From: Microvirga antarctica
GTDB taxonomy: Bacteria; Pseudomonadota; Alphaproteobacteria; Rhizobiales; Beijerinckiaceae
DNA length: 64,000 nt
Assembly (NCBI RefSeq): GCF_017921815.1
Contig: NZ_JAGEMM010000005.1
Location: 62,001-126,000 of the forward strand
Direction: 5' to 3'
A program made the translations under genes and the position numbers. Below, in pieces: positions 9,065-18,012 of the stretch. The notes under the pieces are model-generated. The model was not told the DNA's origin and ran no database searches. It saw only the letters and a program-made list of their open reading frames with translations. Numbering within the stretch: position 1 is the stretch's first letter; the number at the start of each line of letters is the position of its first letter.

Positions 9065-9140
9065 CGCGACACGGGCTTCTGGTGTTTTCTCTGTGCCGCC
9101 ACGCATGAAGGACGGGCGGATAGAAAGCCGGGAGAGCGCC

Positions 9141-10247
9141 ATGACGACACCTCTGTCCACCCGTCTTTCTGCCATGCTGATGGCGACCGCGATGATCGTT
9201 CCCAGCCTGAGCGGCGCGGCGATGGCCTGCACCCGCTCGCTCTATGTGGGCGACGGCAATCTGGTCATCACCGGCCGCAACATGGACTGGAAGGAGGACA
9301 TGGCCTCCAACCTGTGGATCTTTCCGGCCGGGATGAAACGGGATGGCGCGTCGGGTCCGCGCTCGCTGTCCTGGACGTCCCGATATGGCAGCGTGATCGT
9401 TTCGGGCTACGAGGCCGGAACGACCGACGGCATGAACGAGAAGGGGCTCGTCGCCAACATCCTCTACCTGGCCGAAGCGGATTATGGCGCGCCCGCGAAG
9501 GACGGACCCTTCCTGTCGATTGCCGCCTGGGCCCAGTACGTGCTGGATTCCTACGCGACGGTCGCCGAGGCCGTCGAAGGCCTCGCGGCCCAACGGTTCA
9601 GCATCCTCGCGCCGACCCTGCCCAATGGCGCGCCGGCCTCGCTGCACCTGTCGATCTCCGACGCGACGGGTGATTCGGCGATCTTCGAGCACATCGACGG
9701 CAAGCTCGTGATCCATCACGGCAAGCAATACACCGTCATGACGAACTCGCCGACCTATGACCAGCAGCTGGCGCTCAACGCCTACTGGAAAGACATCGGT
9801 GGATTGACCTTCCTGCCCGGCACCAACCGGGCGGCGGATCGCTTCGTGCGCACCTCGTTTCTGCTCGATGCCATTCCGAGGAAGCGCGACCCGAATTACA
9901 TCGCGGGCGTGCCCGGACAGGACTTCACCTATCAGGCGGTTGCGAGCGTCATGAGCGTTCAGCGCGCCGTCAGCGTCCCGCTCGGCATCACCACGCCGTC
10001 CCAGCCCAACATTTCATCGACCCTCTGGCGCACGGTCGCCGACCAGAAGAACCGCATCTATTATTTCGACTCGGCGACGCGTCCCAACACCTTCTGGATC
10101 GCGTTCGACAAGATCGACCTCAAGCCCGGCGCTTCCCCGCGCAAACTCACCCTTCAGAACGGCGAGGTGTTTGCCGGCGAGGTCAGCGCGCAATTCGCCA
10201 AGGCGGATCCGTTCGCGTTTCTCCCCGGTCAGCCGCCCGCCCCGTAG
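9141..10247 (+). CDS. Exported choloylglycine-hydrolase-family Ntn amide hydrolase
   Basis: A 368-residue exported linear-amide hydrolase. A Sec signal peptide ends at SGAAMA, directly followed by CTRSLYVGDG, so processing would expose Cys30 as the N-terminal nucleophile, as in bile-salt hydrolase and penicillin V acylase. The downstream GRNMDWKED holds the conserved Arg and Asp, and the MNEKGLVANILYL strand is typical of the fold. Related periplasmic enzymes cleave penicillin V, bile amides or N-acyl-homoserine lactones; the substrate here is unknown. The ATG at 9141 is preferred over an upstream in-frame start because of GGGAGAG before it and the signal peptide after it. The stop codon lies inside the first copy of a 41-bp tandem repeat. 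Confidence 0.85.
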   Translation: MTTPLSTRLSAMLMATAMIVPSLSGAAMACTRSLYVGDGNLVITGRNMDWKEDMASNLWIFPAGMKRDGASGPRSLSWTSRYGSVIVSGYEAGTTDGMNEKGLVANILYLAEADYGAPAKDGPFLSIAAWAQYVLDSYATVAEAVEGLAAQRFSILAPTLPNGAPASLHLSISDATGDSAIFEHIDGKLVIHHGKQYTVMTNSPTYDQQLALNAYWKDIGGLTFLPGTNRAADRFVRTSFLLDAIPRKRDPNYIAGVPGQDFTYQAVASVMSVQRAVSVPLGITTPSQPNISSTLWRTVADQKNRIYYFDSATRPNTFWIAFDKIDLKPGASPRKLTLQNGEVFAGEVSAQFAKADPFAFLPGQPPAP

Positions 10248-10363
10248 GCGGGCTTCGTCTCACCAGCCGCGCTGGCGCTTGCCCGTAGGCGGGCTTCGTC
10301 TCACCAGCCGCGCTGGCGCTTGCCCGTAGGCGGGCTTCGTCTCACCAGCCGCGCTGGCGCTTG
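10241..10363. repeat. Three perfect 41-bp tandem repeats spanning two convergent gene ends
   Basis: Copies at 10241-10281, 10282-10322 and 10323-10363 are identical by eye. Each unit contains the CCCGTAG end of the plus-strand amide hydrolase gene and the TCA stop plus the last four codons (RQRGW reading backwards from the stop includes W, G, R, Q) of the minus-strand gene. Each unit also holds two small inverted repeats, GCCCG/CGGGC around TAGG (using the base before each copy) and CCAGC/GCTGG around CGC. The array therefore looks like a duplicated bidirectional terminator and gene junction. Confidence 0.95.
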
Positions 10364-10674
10364 ATGGCGTTCTTCTGCATCTGCTTCTGGTCTTTCCAGT
10401 AGTTCTTCTGCATGTCGGTCTGCATCCGGTAATAGTCGCGGACCCGCTCCTTGCGGCTGGTGGCGTTGCGGTACTGGTCGAAGTCGTAGTGGCGGTCGTA
10501 GCCATAGGGTTCGCCGTCGTCGACGAACAGGTCGAGCAGGCCCTGCATTTGAACCTTCACGATCGCAGGCGCGCTGTCGGGACGCACGGGGACAGGGCGC
10601 CCCGAGGCCGATGCCAGGCCCGTGCCGGCGATCAGCAGCCCGAGGGCAAACGCCAGAGATGTGGATCTTGCCAT
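10342..10674 (-). CDS. Small exported protein of unknown function
   Basis: A 110-residue protein with an N-terminal signal peptide (hydrophobic FALGLLIAGTG, probable cut after ASA) and a mature part that is strongly polar: a DLFVDDGEPYGYDRHYDF segment followed by a Lys/Gln/Arg/Met-rich helical tail (MQKNYWKDQKQMQKNAIKR). I do not recognise a domain. AGGAG precedes the ATG at the right distance. It lies 17 bp downstream of the serine hydrolase on the same strand and is probably cotranscribed. Its stop codon is in the third copy of the 41-bp tandem repeat, so the last few codons exist in triplicate in the DNA. Confidence 0.75.
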   Translation of the reverse strand: MARSTSLAFALGLLIAGTGLASASGRPVPVRPDSAPAIVKVQMQGLLDLFVDDGEPYGYDRHYDFDQYRNATSRKERVRDYYRMQTDMQKNYWKDQKQMQKNAIKRQRGW

Positions 10675-10691
10675 GATGCTCTCCTGCGGCC

Positions 10692-12239
10692 TCAGCGCTG
10701 ACGGGAAAAGGTCTGGGGAATCGCCGGCGACGTCCAGCGCAGGCCTGTCACCAGGCCCTTGCCGTCGCGCTCGAACTGGACCGGCGTGACGATGTCGTCG
10801 CCGGTCATCGCCGCCACCGCCGCAAAGGCAGCGGTCGGCGACAGACGGGCGCTGAACGTGTCGGGTTCTGTCGGCTCGAGATCGAGCACAGCCTCCGACG
10901 TCTCGAGCACCATCTGCAGGCCCGCCGGACCGGTGCGAATCGTCGCCTCGCCGAGGAGCCGGGATTCGTACGTCCCCAGATAGGGACCGGGCGCCACGGC
11001 TGTGGCCGAGACGCGGGGCGCGCTGTCCTTGGCCTCCTGCTCCCGGGCGCGAAGCGCGGTGAGCCATTGGGCGACGTTGTCGACTTCGGGATTGCCCAGG
11101 AGGCGGTCATAGAACCACTGCGCGACCGCGTCCGGGAAACCCTGGTTCTCGAGATTGCTGAGCACGACGAGCCCGACATCGCGATCCGGCAGGAAACCCG
11201 CATGGGCGCCGAAGCCGGTGGTGCCGCCATTGTGCCAGATCACGCGCCCGTTGGGCGTCGCCGTGACCACCCATCCAATCGCATAGGACACCCGCTCGCT
11301 CATCGACACCCTTGGCGTCCACGTGACGTCGAGATTGGCCTCGGACACCAGGACTTTCTCGCCCAGCATGCCCCGGCCCAGTTGCAGCCGCAGCCATTGG
11401 GCCATGTCGGGCACGTTGGAATTGAGGTTGCCGGCCGGACCGAAGCCGTAGGGGAAGGAGGCATGGAAGGGGATCGCCACCGGTCCCGACGCCGCCGCCC
11501 GATGGCCGGTGGCGTGGTTGGGCGCAGCCTCGATCGCCTCGGGGGTCCATGAGGTGGCGCCCATGCCGAGCGGATCGAGGAGGCCTGTCTTGACCACAGC
11601 CGACCAGGACGGCACGCCGTAGACCTGCGCCAGGATCCGGCCCGCCACCATGTGGGTGATGTTGAGGTAGCTGAAATCGGAGCGGAAGATCCCGACCGGC
11701 GGCGCATCCCGCAGGGAGCGGATCATCGTTTCCTCGTCGAACCCGAGAAGACCCAGCCCGTCATTGACGTAAGGGCTGAGCCCGCTGCGCTGAGCCGGAA
11801 GGTCGAGAATGCGGAAATCCCGGCCGACCCAGGGGTCATTGAGCTGAAACGCCGGCATGCGGTCGACGACCCGGTCGGTCCAGGCGAGCTTGCCGGCATC
11901 GACCGCCTGGGCGAGCGTCGTACTGAGGAACGCCTTGGTGGCCGAGCCGATCTGGAACACGGTCTCGGGCGTGACCGCCTCGGAGCCCGCAGCGTTCCGG
12001 ACGCCGAAGGCCGATTGATAGACGAGCGCGTCCCCGTGGACGATGCCGATGGCGATGCCGGGCACCCGGGCGGTCTTCATGCCGTCCTTGAGATACGCCT
12101 CGAATGCCGGGATGAGGGCGTCGATCCGAGCGCGCATCGCGGCCTCATTCTTGGCCTGAGCCTGAGCCGGCGCCGCCAGCAGGCCGAACACCGCAAAGCA
12201 CGCGGTTGCCATCCCGCCGCTCCATCTGAAACCCACCAT
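10692..12239 (-). CDS. Exported serine hydrolase, class-C beta-lactamase / S12 family
   Basis: A 515-residue protein with a signal peptide ending in APAQAQA, then the penicillin-binding-protein fold. Motif 1 is GSATKAF (Ser-x-x-Lys nucleophile), motif 2 is the Tyr-x-Asn of SYLNITHM, and motif 3 is HNGGTTG in place of the KTG of lactamases. This HNG variant is usual in S12 esterases and peptidases rather than in true beta-lactamases. An extra C-terminal lipocalin-like region (YLGTYESRLLGEATIR) is also typical of these proteins. It is the upstream gene of a pair with the small exported protein. Substrate unknown. Confidence 0.85.
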   Translation of the reverse strand: MVGFRWSGGMATACFAVFGLLAAPAQAQAKNEAAMRARIDALIPAFEAYLKDGMKTARVPGIAIGIVHGDALVYQSAFGVRNAAGSEAVTPETVFQIGSATKAFLSTTLAQAVDAGKLAWTDRVVDRMPAFQLNDPWVGRDFRILDLPAQRSGLSPYVNDGLGLLGFDEETMIRSLRDAPPVGIFRSDFSYLNITHMVAGRILAQVYGVPSWSAVVKTGLLDPLGMGATSWTPEAIEAAPNHATGHRAAASGPVAIPFHASFPYGFGPAGNLNSNVPDMAQWLRLQLGRGMLGEKVLVSEANLDVTWTPRVSMSERVSYAIGWVVTATPNGRVIWHNGGTTGFGAHAGFLPDRDVGLVVLSNLENQGFPDAVAQWFYDRLLGNPEVDNVAQWLTALRAREQEAKDSAPRVSATAVAPGPYLGTYESRLLGEATIRTGPAGLQMVLETSEAVLDLEPTEPDTFSARLSPTAAFAAVAAMTGDDIVTPVQFERDGKGLVTGLRWTSPAIPQTFSRQR

Positions 12240-12324
12240 CCGTCGCCCCCTGCCTTACCGTCATGCCGTTGCGGCATGGTGACAGAACAGCGCATTAGGA
12301 ACAACGTCCCTTTCGTCGATCTGA

Positions 12325-12349
12325 ACCGCGCGATCATGACTCGCGCGGT
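12325..12349. terminator. Perfect 9-bp inverted repeat between two minus-strand genes
   Basis: ACCGCGCGA (12325-12333) pairs perfectly with TCGCGCGGT (12341-12349) around a 7-base loop. It lies just downstream of the dioxygenase stop and about 90 bp upstream of the serine hydrolase start. There is no T-run, so it may be a terminator for the dioxygenase gene or an operator for the hydrolase. Confidence 0.45.
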
Positions 12350-12362
12350 CCAGCCTCATCTG

Positions 12363-13301
12363 TCAGAGCGGCTTCAGGCCCGCTTCGATGGCGGCGCGCC
12401 GGCCCTCCAGGAACGGCGGCAGCGCGAGCTTCTCGCCCAGCGTGGCGAGGGGTTCGTCGGTGGCAAAGCCCGGGCCGTCGGTGGCGATCTCGAACAGGAT
12501 GCCGTTCGGCTCGCGGAAATACAGGCTCTTGAAGTAGAACCGGTCGATCGGCCCGCTCGACGGTGCGCGGATGGTGCGCAGGCGCTCGGCCGCCTCCCGA
12601 TAGGTCTGCTCGTCGGGCGTGCGGAACGCCACGTGATGGACGCCGCCCGCCCCCGGCTGGACCGGATCGAGATGCGGCTCGACCGCCACGTGAAGCTCGG
12701 CGGCCGGGCCGCCGTCGCCCATCTCGAACACCTGCACGGACGCGCCCTTGCGGGTGTAGTCCCGCGCAGCCCGCATGCCCATGCCGTCAACCACGACCCG
12801 GGCGGTCGGCTCGAGCCGCGGCACGCTCATGGTGATGGGGCCGAGACCGCGAATCTGGTGGGCTGACGGCACGGGCGAGCGATCCCACGGATGGGCTTCG
12901 CCCACGCCGCCATCATCGACAAGACCGAGGCGCTGGCCCTCCGGGTCCTCGAAATCGAGCCAGAGACGGCCATCGCGCTCGACAATGCCCTCATGGGCGA
13001 TGCCCTGCGCATCGAAGCGATCCTTCCACCAGGCGAGCGTGTCCTCGCCGCTGACGCGCAGCGCAGAGTGGACGATGCCGTGGGTGCCCCGCCGCTCGCG
13101 ACCGGTGGGGAAGTCGAAGAAGGTCAGGTCCGATCCGGGCGATGCGATCCCGTCGGCGTAAAAGAGATGATAGGCGCTGACATCGTCCTGGTTGACGGTC
13201 TTCTTGACCAGCCGCATGCCCAGCGCCTGAGTGTAGAAGGCATGGTTTCCCGAAGCGTCGGCCGAAACCGCCGTCAGATGGTGAATTCCGGTGAGTTTCA
13301 T
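12363..13301 (-). CDS. Ring-cleaving dioxygenase of the glyoxalase (VOC) fold
   Basis: A 312-residue protein built of paired VOC modules. It starts [16 protein letters not shown], the first metal-ligand histidine region, and repeats the pattern in the second half with [14 protein letters not shown] and [14 protein letters not shown], which supply the further His and Glu ligands. This is the MhqA/MhqO-type family, which opens hydroquinone or related rings with Fe(II). The start at 13301 is chosen because GGAGGA precedes it and homologous proteins begin with this segment; the frame is open further upstream. It is a single gene; the physiological substrate is not shown by the context. Confidence 0.85.
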   Translation of the reverse strand: MKLTGIHHLTAVSADASGNHAFYTQALGMRLVKKTVNQDDVSAYHLFYADGIASPGSDLTFFDFPTGRERRGTHGIVHSALRVSGEDTLAWWKDRFDAQGIAHEGIVERDGRLWLDFEDPEGQRLGLVDDGGVGEAHPWDRSPVPSAHQIRGLGPITMSVPRLEPTARVVVDGMGMRAARDYTRKGASVQVFEMGDGGPAAELHVAVEPHLDPVQPGAGGVHHVAFRTPDEQTYREAAERLRTIRAPSSGPIDRFYFKSLYFREPNGILFEIATDGPGFATDEPLATLGEKLALPPFLEGRRAAIEAGLKPL

Positions 13302-13401
13302 AGTGTCCTCCAACGTGTTGAAGGCAATGTAGCGTTGCGGGAGCGCACACGCGATCCCGGCTTCCGCCAAGTGTTCTTTGCAGCAACGCACAAACGGCAG
13401 A

Positions 13402-14952
13402 TCACCCGACCGCGAAGAGGTCCCGCGTCTCGGCCGGGGCCGGCTCCTCGTAGGCATTGGCGTCGCCCGGGCCGGTTTCCCACCCAAGGTCGGGGAGCGC
13501 GATGATGCGAAAGCCCCGTGGGTCGTTGCGGGTGACTACGAGATTGCGGCTTTCCAGATAGGCGACGAGCCGCCGCGCGCGGCCGGGCGACCGGCTGCCG
13601 CAGGAGCGGGCGATCTCGCCGTCCGGCGGGCACGGCACGCCCATCATGGCGGCGCGGGCGAGGAGCAGGTAGACGCCCTGGATATCCTCCGCGAGATCGG
13701 CCGCGAACGCCATCGCGCGGCCCCATTCGGAGCCGGACGCGGTCTCGGCATCGACGCCGGCCCGGGCAACCGCGAGCAGGCGGCGGAAGGCGGGGAGATT
13801 CGGCGGCTCGCCGGCGACGCGGCGAATGCGGCAGCGCACCAGGAAATCCTGATAGAGCACCGCCACCGTGCGGAAGGCGGCCTCCGGATCGGTCAGAATC
13901 TCGCGCAGGATGTTGTCGAGCACCGCATCCCGCTCGGCGCGGGTTTCCTCGCTCGGCGCGGCTTCGGGCTCGGCCGCCATCGGCCGTGCACGGGCGAGCT
14001 GGGCCAGCACGTCGTGGGTGGCGGGCGGGGGCGCCGGGGGAGCCCGGCGCGGCGCGAGCGGACGGGCGACTTCGTCCTCGCCCGCCGTGAAGATCAGGTC
14101 GCGGGCCTCGCCCCTGTCCTGCCCCGGCAAGGGGACGAGCTTGAACGTGCCGCTGCGCGGTGCCGTCTGCGCGTCGCCGATGCGGATCGGCACTGGCCGG
14201 CGCGAGAGCGCGGGCCCGAGGGCGACGAAATGGCCGCGTTCGAGATCGCGGAACATCTCGGCCTGGCGGCGGTCCATGCCGAGGAGGTCGGCGGCACGCG
14301 CCATGTCGATGTCGAGAAAGGTCCGCCCCATCAAAAAGTTCGATGCTTCGGCCGCAACGTTCTTGGCGAGTTTGGCGAGGCGTTGCGTGGCGATGATGCC
14401 GGCCAGTCCGCGCTTGCGGCCCCGGCACATGAGGTTGGTCATGGCCCCCAGCGACATCTTGCGGGCCTCGTCGGAGACCTCCCCGGCAACCGACGGGGCG
14501 AAGAGCTGCGCCTCGTCGACGACGACCAGCATGGGATACCAGACGTCCCGCTCCGCATCGAACAGCCCGCCGAGAAAGGCCGCGGCGCAGCGCATCTGCG
14601 CCTCGGTGTCGAGACCTTCGAGATTGAGCACGACGGAGACGCGGTGCTGGCGCACCCGTGCGGCAATGCGCTGGAGATCGCCCTCGCTGCGGGCAGCATC
14701 CACCACCACATGGCCGAACTTTTCCGCCAGGGTGACGAAGTCGCCTTCCGGATCGATGACGGCCTGCTGCACCATCGGGGCGCTCTGCTCGAGCAGCCGC
14801 CGCAGCAGATGCGATTTGCCGGAACCTGAATTGCCCTGGACGAGAAGACGGGTGGCGAGCAGTTCCTCGAGATCGAGGATCGCCGCACTGCCCTTGGCGG
14901 CGCCCGACGCCATGCCGGCGGAGACCTGCCCCATATCGATACCGACCGTCAT
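13402..14952 (-). CDS. HerA-like ATPase (DUF87 type), stand-alone
   Basis: A 516-residue ATPase. Walker A is [16 protein letters not shown] near residue 40; Walker B is [11 protein letters not shown]; a sensor/arginine-finger region [14 protein letters not shown] follows. This is the FtsK/HerA branch of P-loop ATPases that pump DNA or remodel it. Beyond about residue 270 there is a Pro/Ala/Glu-rich linker and a helical C-terminal region that may form a winged helix ([20 protein letters not shown]). HerA normally partners with the nuclease NurA, but no NurA or SIR2 or other effector lies beside it, so a defence role is not supported. Function in this organism is unknown. Confidence 0.75.
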   Translation of the reverse strand: MTVGIDMGQVSAGMASGAAKGSAAILDLEELLATRLLVQGNSGSGKSHLLRRLLEQSAPMVQQAVIDPEGDFVTLAEKFGHVVVDAARSEGDLQRIAARVRQHRVSVVLNLEGLDTEAQMRCAAAFLGGLFDAERDVWYPMLVVVDEAQLFAPSVAGEVSDEARKMSLGAMTNLMCRGRKRGLAGIIATQRLAKLAKNVAAEASNFLMGRTFLDIDMARAADLLGMDRRQAEMFRDLERGHFVALGPALSRRPVPIRIGDAQTAPRSGTFKLVPLPGQDRGEARDLIFTAGEDEVARPLAPRRAPPAPPPATHDVLAQLARARPMAAEPEAAPSEETRAERDAVLDNILREILTDPEAAFRTVAVLYQDFLVRCRIRRVAGEPPNLPAFRRLLAVARAGVDAETASGSEWGRAMAFAADLAEDIQGVYLLLARAAMMGVPCPPDGEIARSCGSRSPGRARRLVAYLESRNLVVTRNDPRGFRIIALPDLGWETGPGDANAYEEPAPAETRDLFAVG

Positions 14953-15077
14953 CCGCCTCCCTCTCGCCTGAAACCCGTCAGGTCGGACTTACCATATCCG
15001 CCAGGCCAAGCGGCAACGGACGGGTGAACGCTCCACAGGTCAAGAGGCCGCAGGCGGAAGGGGGCAGGCGAGGGCCG

Positions 15078-16589
15078 TCAATCGGCGATGGCAGCCTCCG
15101 CCGCCCGCACGGCGCTACCCTTGAGCGGCAGCTCTTTCATGCGAATCAGGAAGAACAGCGACAGGCTGAAGCCGACGAGGGCGGCGACAAACAGGTAGTG
15201 GAAGACCTGCGCGAGATCGGCACTATTCCGACCGACAGCCGAGCCCAGAGCCTCCAGGCTCGAGATTCCCCCGATGCCCGACATCCCGAGGATGATCGCG
15301 CCGAAGATCGCCACCACGAACGCGCCGCCGATGGAGCGGAAGAAATTGGCGACCCCGGTGGCGGTTCCGAGTTCATGCGACCGGACCGCATTCTGGATCG
15401 ACACCGTGCTGACCGGCAGCAGGGTTCCCAGCCCGATACTGAGAAGACCCAGCACCAGTTCGACCCCGGTGAGCGAAAGCTGGCGCTCGAAAAACACAAG
15501 GACCCCCACCCCCACGACGGCTGCCGAGAGGCCCACGATGGGGACGCGCTTGTAATGGGTGATCTTGGCCATGAGCTGGCCGGAGATGTTGGCGCCCATC
15601 ACGGTGCCGACCATGAGGGGAATGAGGGCAAGACCCGAATGACTCGCCGATAGGCCCCGCACGGTCTCGAAATAGACCGGCAGGTAGATGGTCAGGCCGA
15701 TATAGGTGCCCATGCCGAAGCAGGCGGCCAGCACGCCCATGCGGACCACCGGGTTCTGCAGGACGCCCGCGGGGATCAACGGCTCCGTCGCGGTCTTCAT
15801 CCGCCAGCCGAACAGACCCCAGAAGATCACCGACACCACCGCCATGGCGGCGATCGGCAGCGACACCCACGCATAGCGAAGACCGCCCCAGCTCAACGCC
15901 AGCAGGATCGACACGGTGGCGACGACGAGGAAGAAGGCGCCCAGCCAGTCGAGTTTGTGCGGGCGATCGTGCCGGGGCAGGCGCTTGAGGCCCCGATAGG
16001 AGATCAGGAAGGCCAGCAGGCCCAAGGGAAGGTTGATCCAGAAAATCATCGACCAATGCAGGTGCTCGGCGAAGAAGCCCCCCAGCACGGGACCGGCAAG
16101 GCTCGAGGTCATGAACACGCTGGCGAAATAGACCTGGTAGCGGCCGCGTTCGCGCGGCGACACCAGGTCGGCCACGATGGTCTGCGACAGCGCCATCAGC
16201 CCGCCGCCGCCCAGGCCCTGCAGTCCGCGGGCGAGTATCAGAAACAGCATCGAGGGCGCCAGCGCGCAGGCGATCGACCCGATGATGAAGACCGAGATGC
16301 CGATCAGCAGGGTGATTCGCCGTCCATGGGCGTCGCTGAACTTGCCATAAAGCGGCGTCGCGACGGTGGCGGTGAGAAGGTAGGAGGTGACCACCCAGGG
16401 AAGATGCTCGAGATCGCCCAGTTCGCGTCCGATGGTGGGCAGCGCCGTGGCGATGATGGTCTGGTCGAGGGCCGCCAGGAGCAGGGCCACCATGAGGCCG
16501 ATGATGATCGACCGGATCTCGGCCTGCGTCAGCGGGGTCGGCGGATTCAGCGCCCGGGTCTGGGGTGTGGACTGGTCCATGGCATCCAT
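15078..16589 (-). CDS. MFS drug exporter, DHA2 (14-TM, EmrB/QacA-like) family
   Basis: A 503-residue permease with about 14 transmembrane segments. The antiporter motif C region (LDQTIIATALPTIGREL) and the motif A loop GKFSDAHGRRITLL in the first half are diagnostic of the DHA2 group of proton-coupled drug exporters. The most likely start is the ATG at 16589; a second ATG follows at 16580. There is no adjacent membrane-fusion partner (EmrA) and no regulator, so it probably acts alone at the inner membrane. Substrate cannot be assigned. Confidence 0.85.
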   Translation of the reverse strand: MDAMDQSTPQTRALNPPTPLTQAEIRSIIIGLMVALLLAALDQTIIATALPTIGRELGDLEHLPWVVTSYLLTATVATPLYGKFSDAHGRRITLLIGISVFIIGSIACALAPSMLFLILARGLQGLGGGGLMALSQTIVADLVSPRERGRYQVYFASVFMTSSLAGPVLGGFFAEHLHWSMIFWINLPLGLLAFLISYRGLKRLPRHDRPHKLDWLGAFFLVVATVSILLALSWGGLRYAWVSLPIAAMAVVSVIFWGLFGWRMKTATEPLIPAGVLQNPVVRMGVLAACFGMGTYIGLTIYLPVYFETVRGLSASHSGLALIPLMVGTVMGANISGQLMAKITHYKRVPIVGLSAAVVGVGVLVFFERQLSLTGVELVLGLLSIGLGTLLPVSTVSIQNAVRSHELGTATGVANFFRSIGGAFVVAIFGAIILGMSGIGGISSLEALGSAVGRNSADLAQVFHYLFVAALVGFSLSLFFLIRMKELPLKGSAVRAAEAAIAD

Positions 16590-16757
16590 CTTTATCGCGC
16601 TTGCATCTAGGGCGCACCGGCGCGTTTGTCCCCCAATACCACGCAGGGCAGATATGCAGGACGTCTCGTTGCGCCGGAGCGACACCCCTTCGGCCGTCGA
16701 GCCTTGCGGGCGAGGGCGGATTGACGCTAGCTCGTTCTCCCCGCCCTGTTGATCGCC

Positions 16758-17963
16758 ATGACCGCCCGCACCCGATTCTCCGTCTCTCAAGCCAGACGCA
16801 TTGCACTCGCGGCGCAAGGATTCGCAGACGCCCGGCCGGCGCAGCCTTCCGCCCGGCATGTGGCCCGCACCCTGGCGCGCTCAAAACTCTTCCAGATCGA
16901 TTCGGTCAACGTGCTCGTGCGCGCCCATTACATGCCGCTTTATTCGCGGCTCGGGCCCTATGACCGGGACCTGCTCGACCGCGCCGCCTATCATCCGAAA
17001 AAGCGCGCGACGTTCGAGTATTGGGGCCACGAGGCCTCCCTCGTCGCCCTCGACCTCCACCCGCTGTTTCGCTGGCGGATGGCGCGGGCCGGCCGCGGCG
17101 AGGGCATCTATGGGGGCCTCGCCACCTTCGGCCACGAGAAGAAGGATTTCATCGCCGCGGTCCGGCGCGAAATCACGGCGCGCGGCCCGATCGGCGCGGG
17201 CGAGCTGTCGGCCGGAGCCGAGGATCGGGTGCGCGGCCCCGCCGGATGGTGGGGCTGGAGCGACGGCAAGCGGGCGCTCGAATGGTTGTTCTGGGCCGGC
17301 GAGGTGACGACGGCGAGCCGGCGGGGATTCGAACGCCTGTACGATCTCACCGAGCGGGTGATTCCGGCCGAGATCCTGCGGGCTCCGACACCGGACGCAG
17401 CTGAGGCCCAGCGTGCCCTCCTGAGCCTGTCGATTGCGGCTTTGGGCATCGCCAGCGAACGCTGCCTGCGCGATTATTTCCGCCTCGACGCGGCCGACGC
17501 CAAGGCCCGCATTCCGGAACTGGTGGAAGCGGGCGCTCTCCTGCCGGTCACGGTGGAGGGCTGGCCGGGGCCGGTCTATCTCGATCCCAAGGCGACGCTT
17601 CCCCGCCGAATCGCCGCGCAGGCGCTGCTGTCGCCGTTCGACCCGGTCGTCTGGGAGCGCAGCCGGGCCGAACGCCTGTTCGATTTTCGCTATCGCATCG
17701 AAATCTACACACCGGCCGAGAAACGGGAATTCGGCTATTACTGCCTGCCGTTCCTGCTCGGCGACGCGATCGTCGCCCGTCTTGACCTCAAGGCCGACCG
17801 AGCGGCCGGAGCGCTTCTGGTCCATTCCATTCACCCGGAATCCCACGCGCCGCCGGAGATGATCGCCCCCGCTCTGACCGACGAACTGCGCCTGATGGCC
17901 GGCTGGCTGGGCCTCTCCGACATTGTCGTGCCGCCCGGCTGGACGACGCTGATCCGCCCGTGA
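16758..17963 (+). CDS. YcaQ-family winged-helix DNA glycosylase
   Basis: A 401-residue protein of the HTH_42 / YcaQ family, DNA glycosylases that unhook interstrand crosslinks and remove bulky N-alkylpurines. The family's catalytic Q-x-D is visible in KLFQIDSVNVLVRAHYMPLYSR, and conserved aromatic and charged patches follow (ATFEYWGHEASL, FDPVVWERSRAERLFDF, YCLPFLLGD). The ATG at 16758 was chosen over the TTG three codons earlier; neither has a strong RBS. It lies divergently from the MFS gene with about 170 bp between starts. An oppositely placed DNA repair set (RecX) lies 800 bp downstream on the same strand. Confidence 0.85.
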   Translation: MTARTRFSVSQARRIALAAQGFADARPAQPSARHVARTLARSKLFQIDSVNVLVRAHYMPLYSRLGPYDRDLLDRAAYHPKKRATFEYWGHEASLVALDLHPLFRWRMARAGRGEGIYGGLATFGHEKKDFIAAVRREITARGPIGAGELSAGAEDRVRGPAGWWGWSDGKRALEWLFWAGEVTTASRRGFERLYDLTERVIPAEILRAPTPDAAEAQRALLSLSIAALGIASERCLRDYFRLDAADAKARIPELVEAGALLPVTVEGWPGPVYLDPKATLPRRIAAQALLSPFDPVVWERSRAERLFDFRYRIEIYTPAEKREFGYYCLPFLLGDAIVARLDLKADRAAGALLVHSIHPESHAPPEMIAPALTDELRLMAGWLGLSDIVVPPGWTTLIRP

Positions 17964-18012
17964 CTCGAGGCCCCCTCGTCATGATGCCAAAAGCGCATTA
18001 CTTGAATGGGCC

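Noticed and set aside
10692..12239. Beta-lactamase resistance gene
   Set aside because: The KTG box is replaced by HNG and there is an extra C-terminal domain; this fits S12 esterase/peptidase relatives and gives no support for antibiotic resistance.
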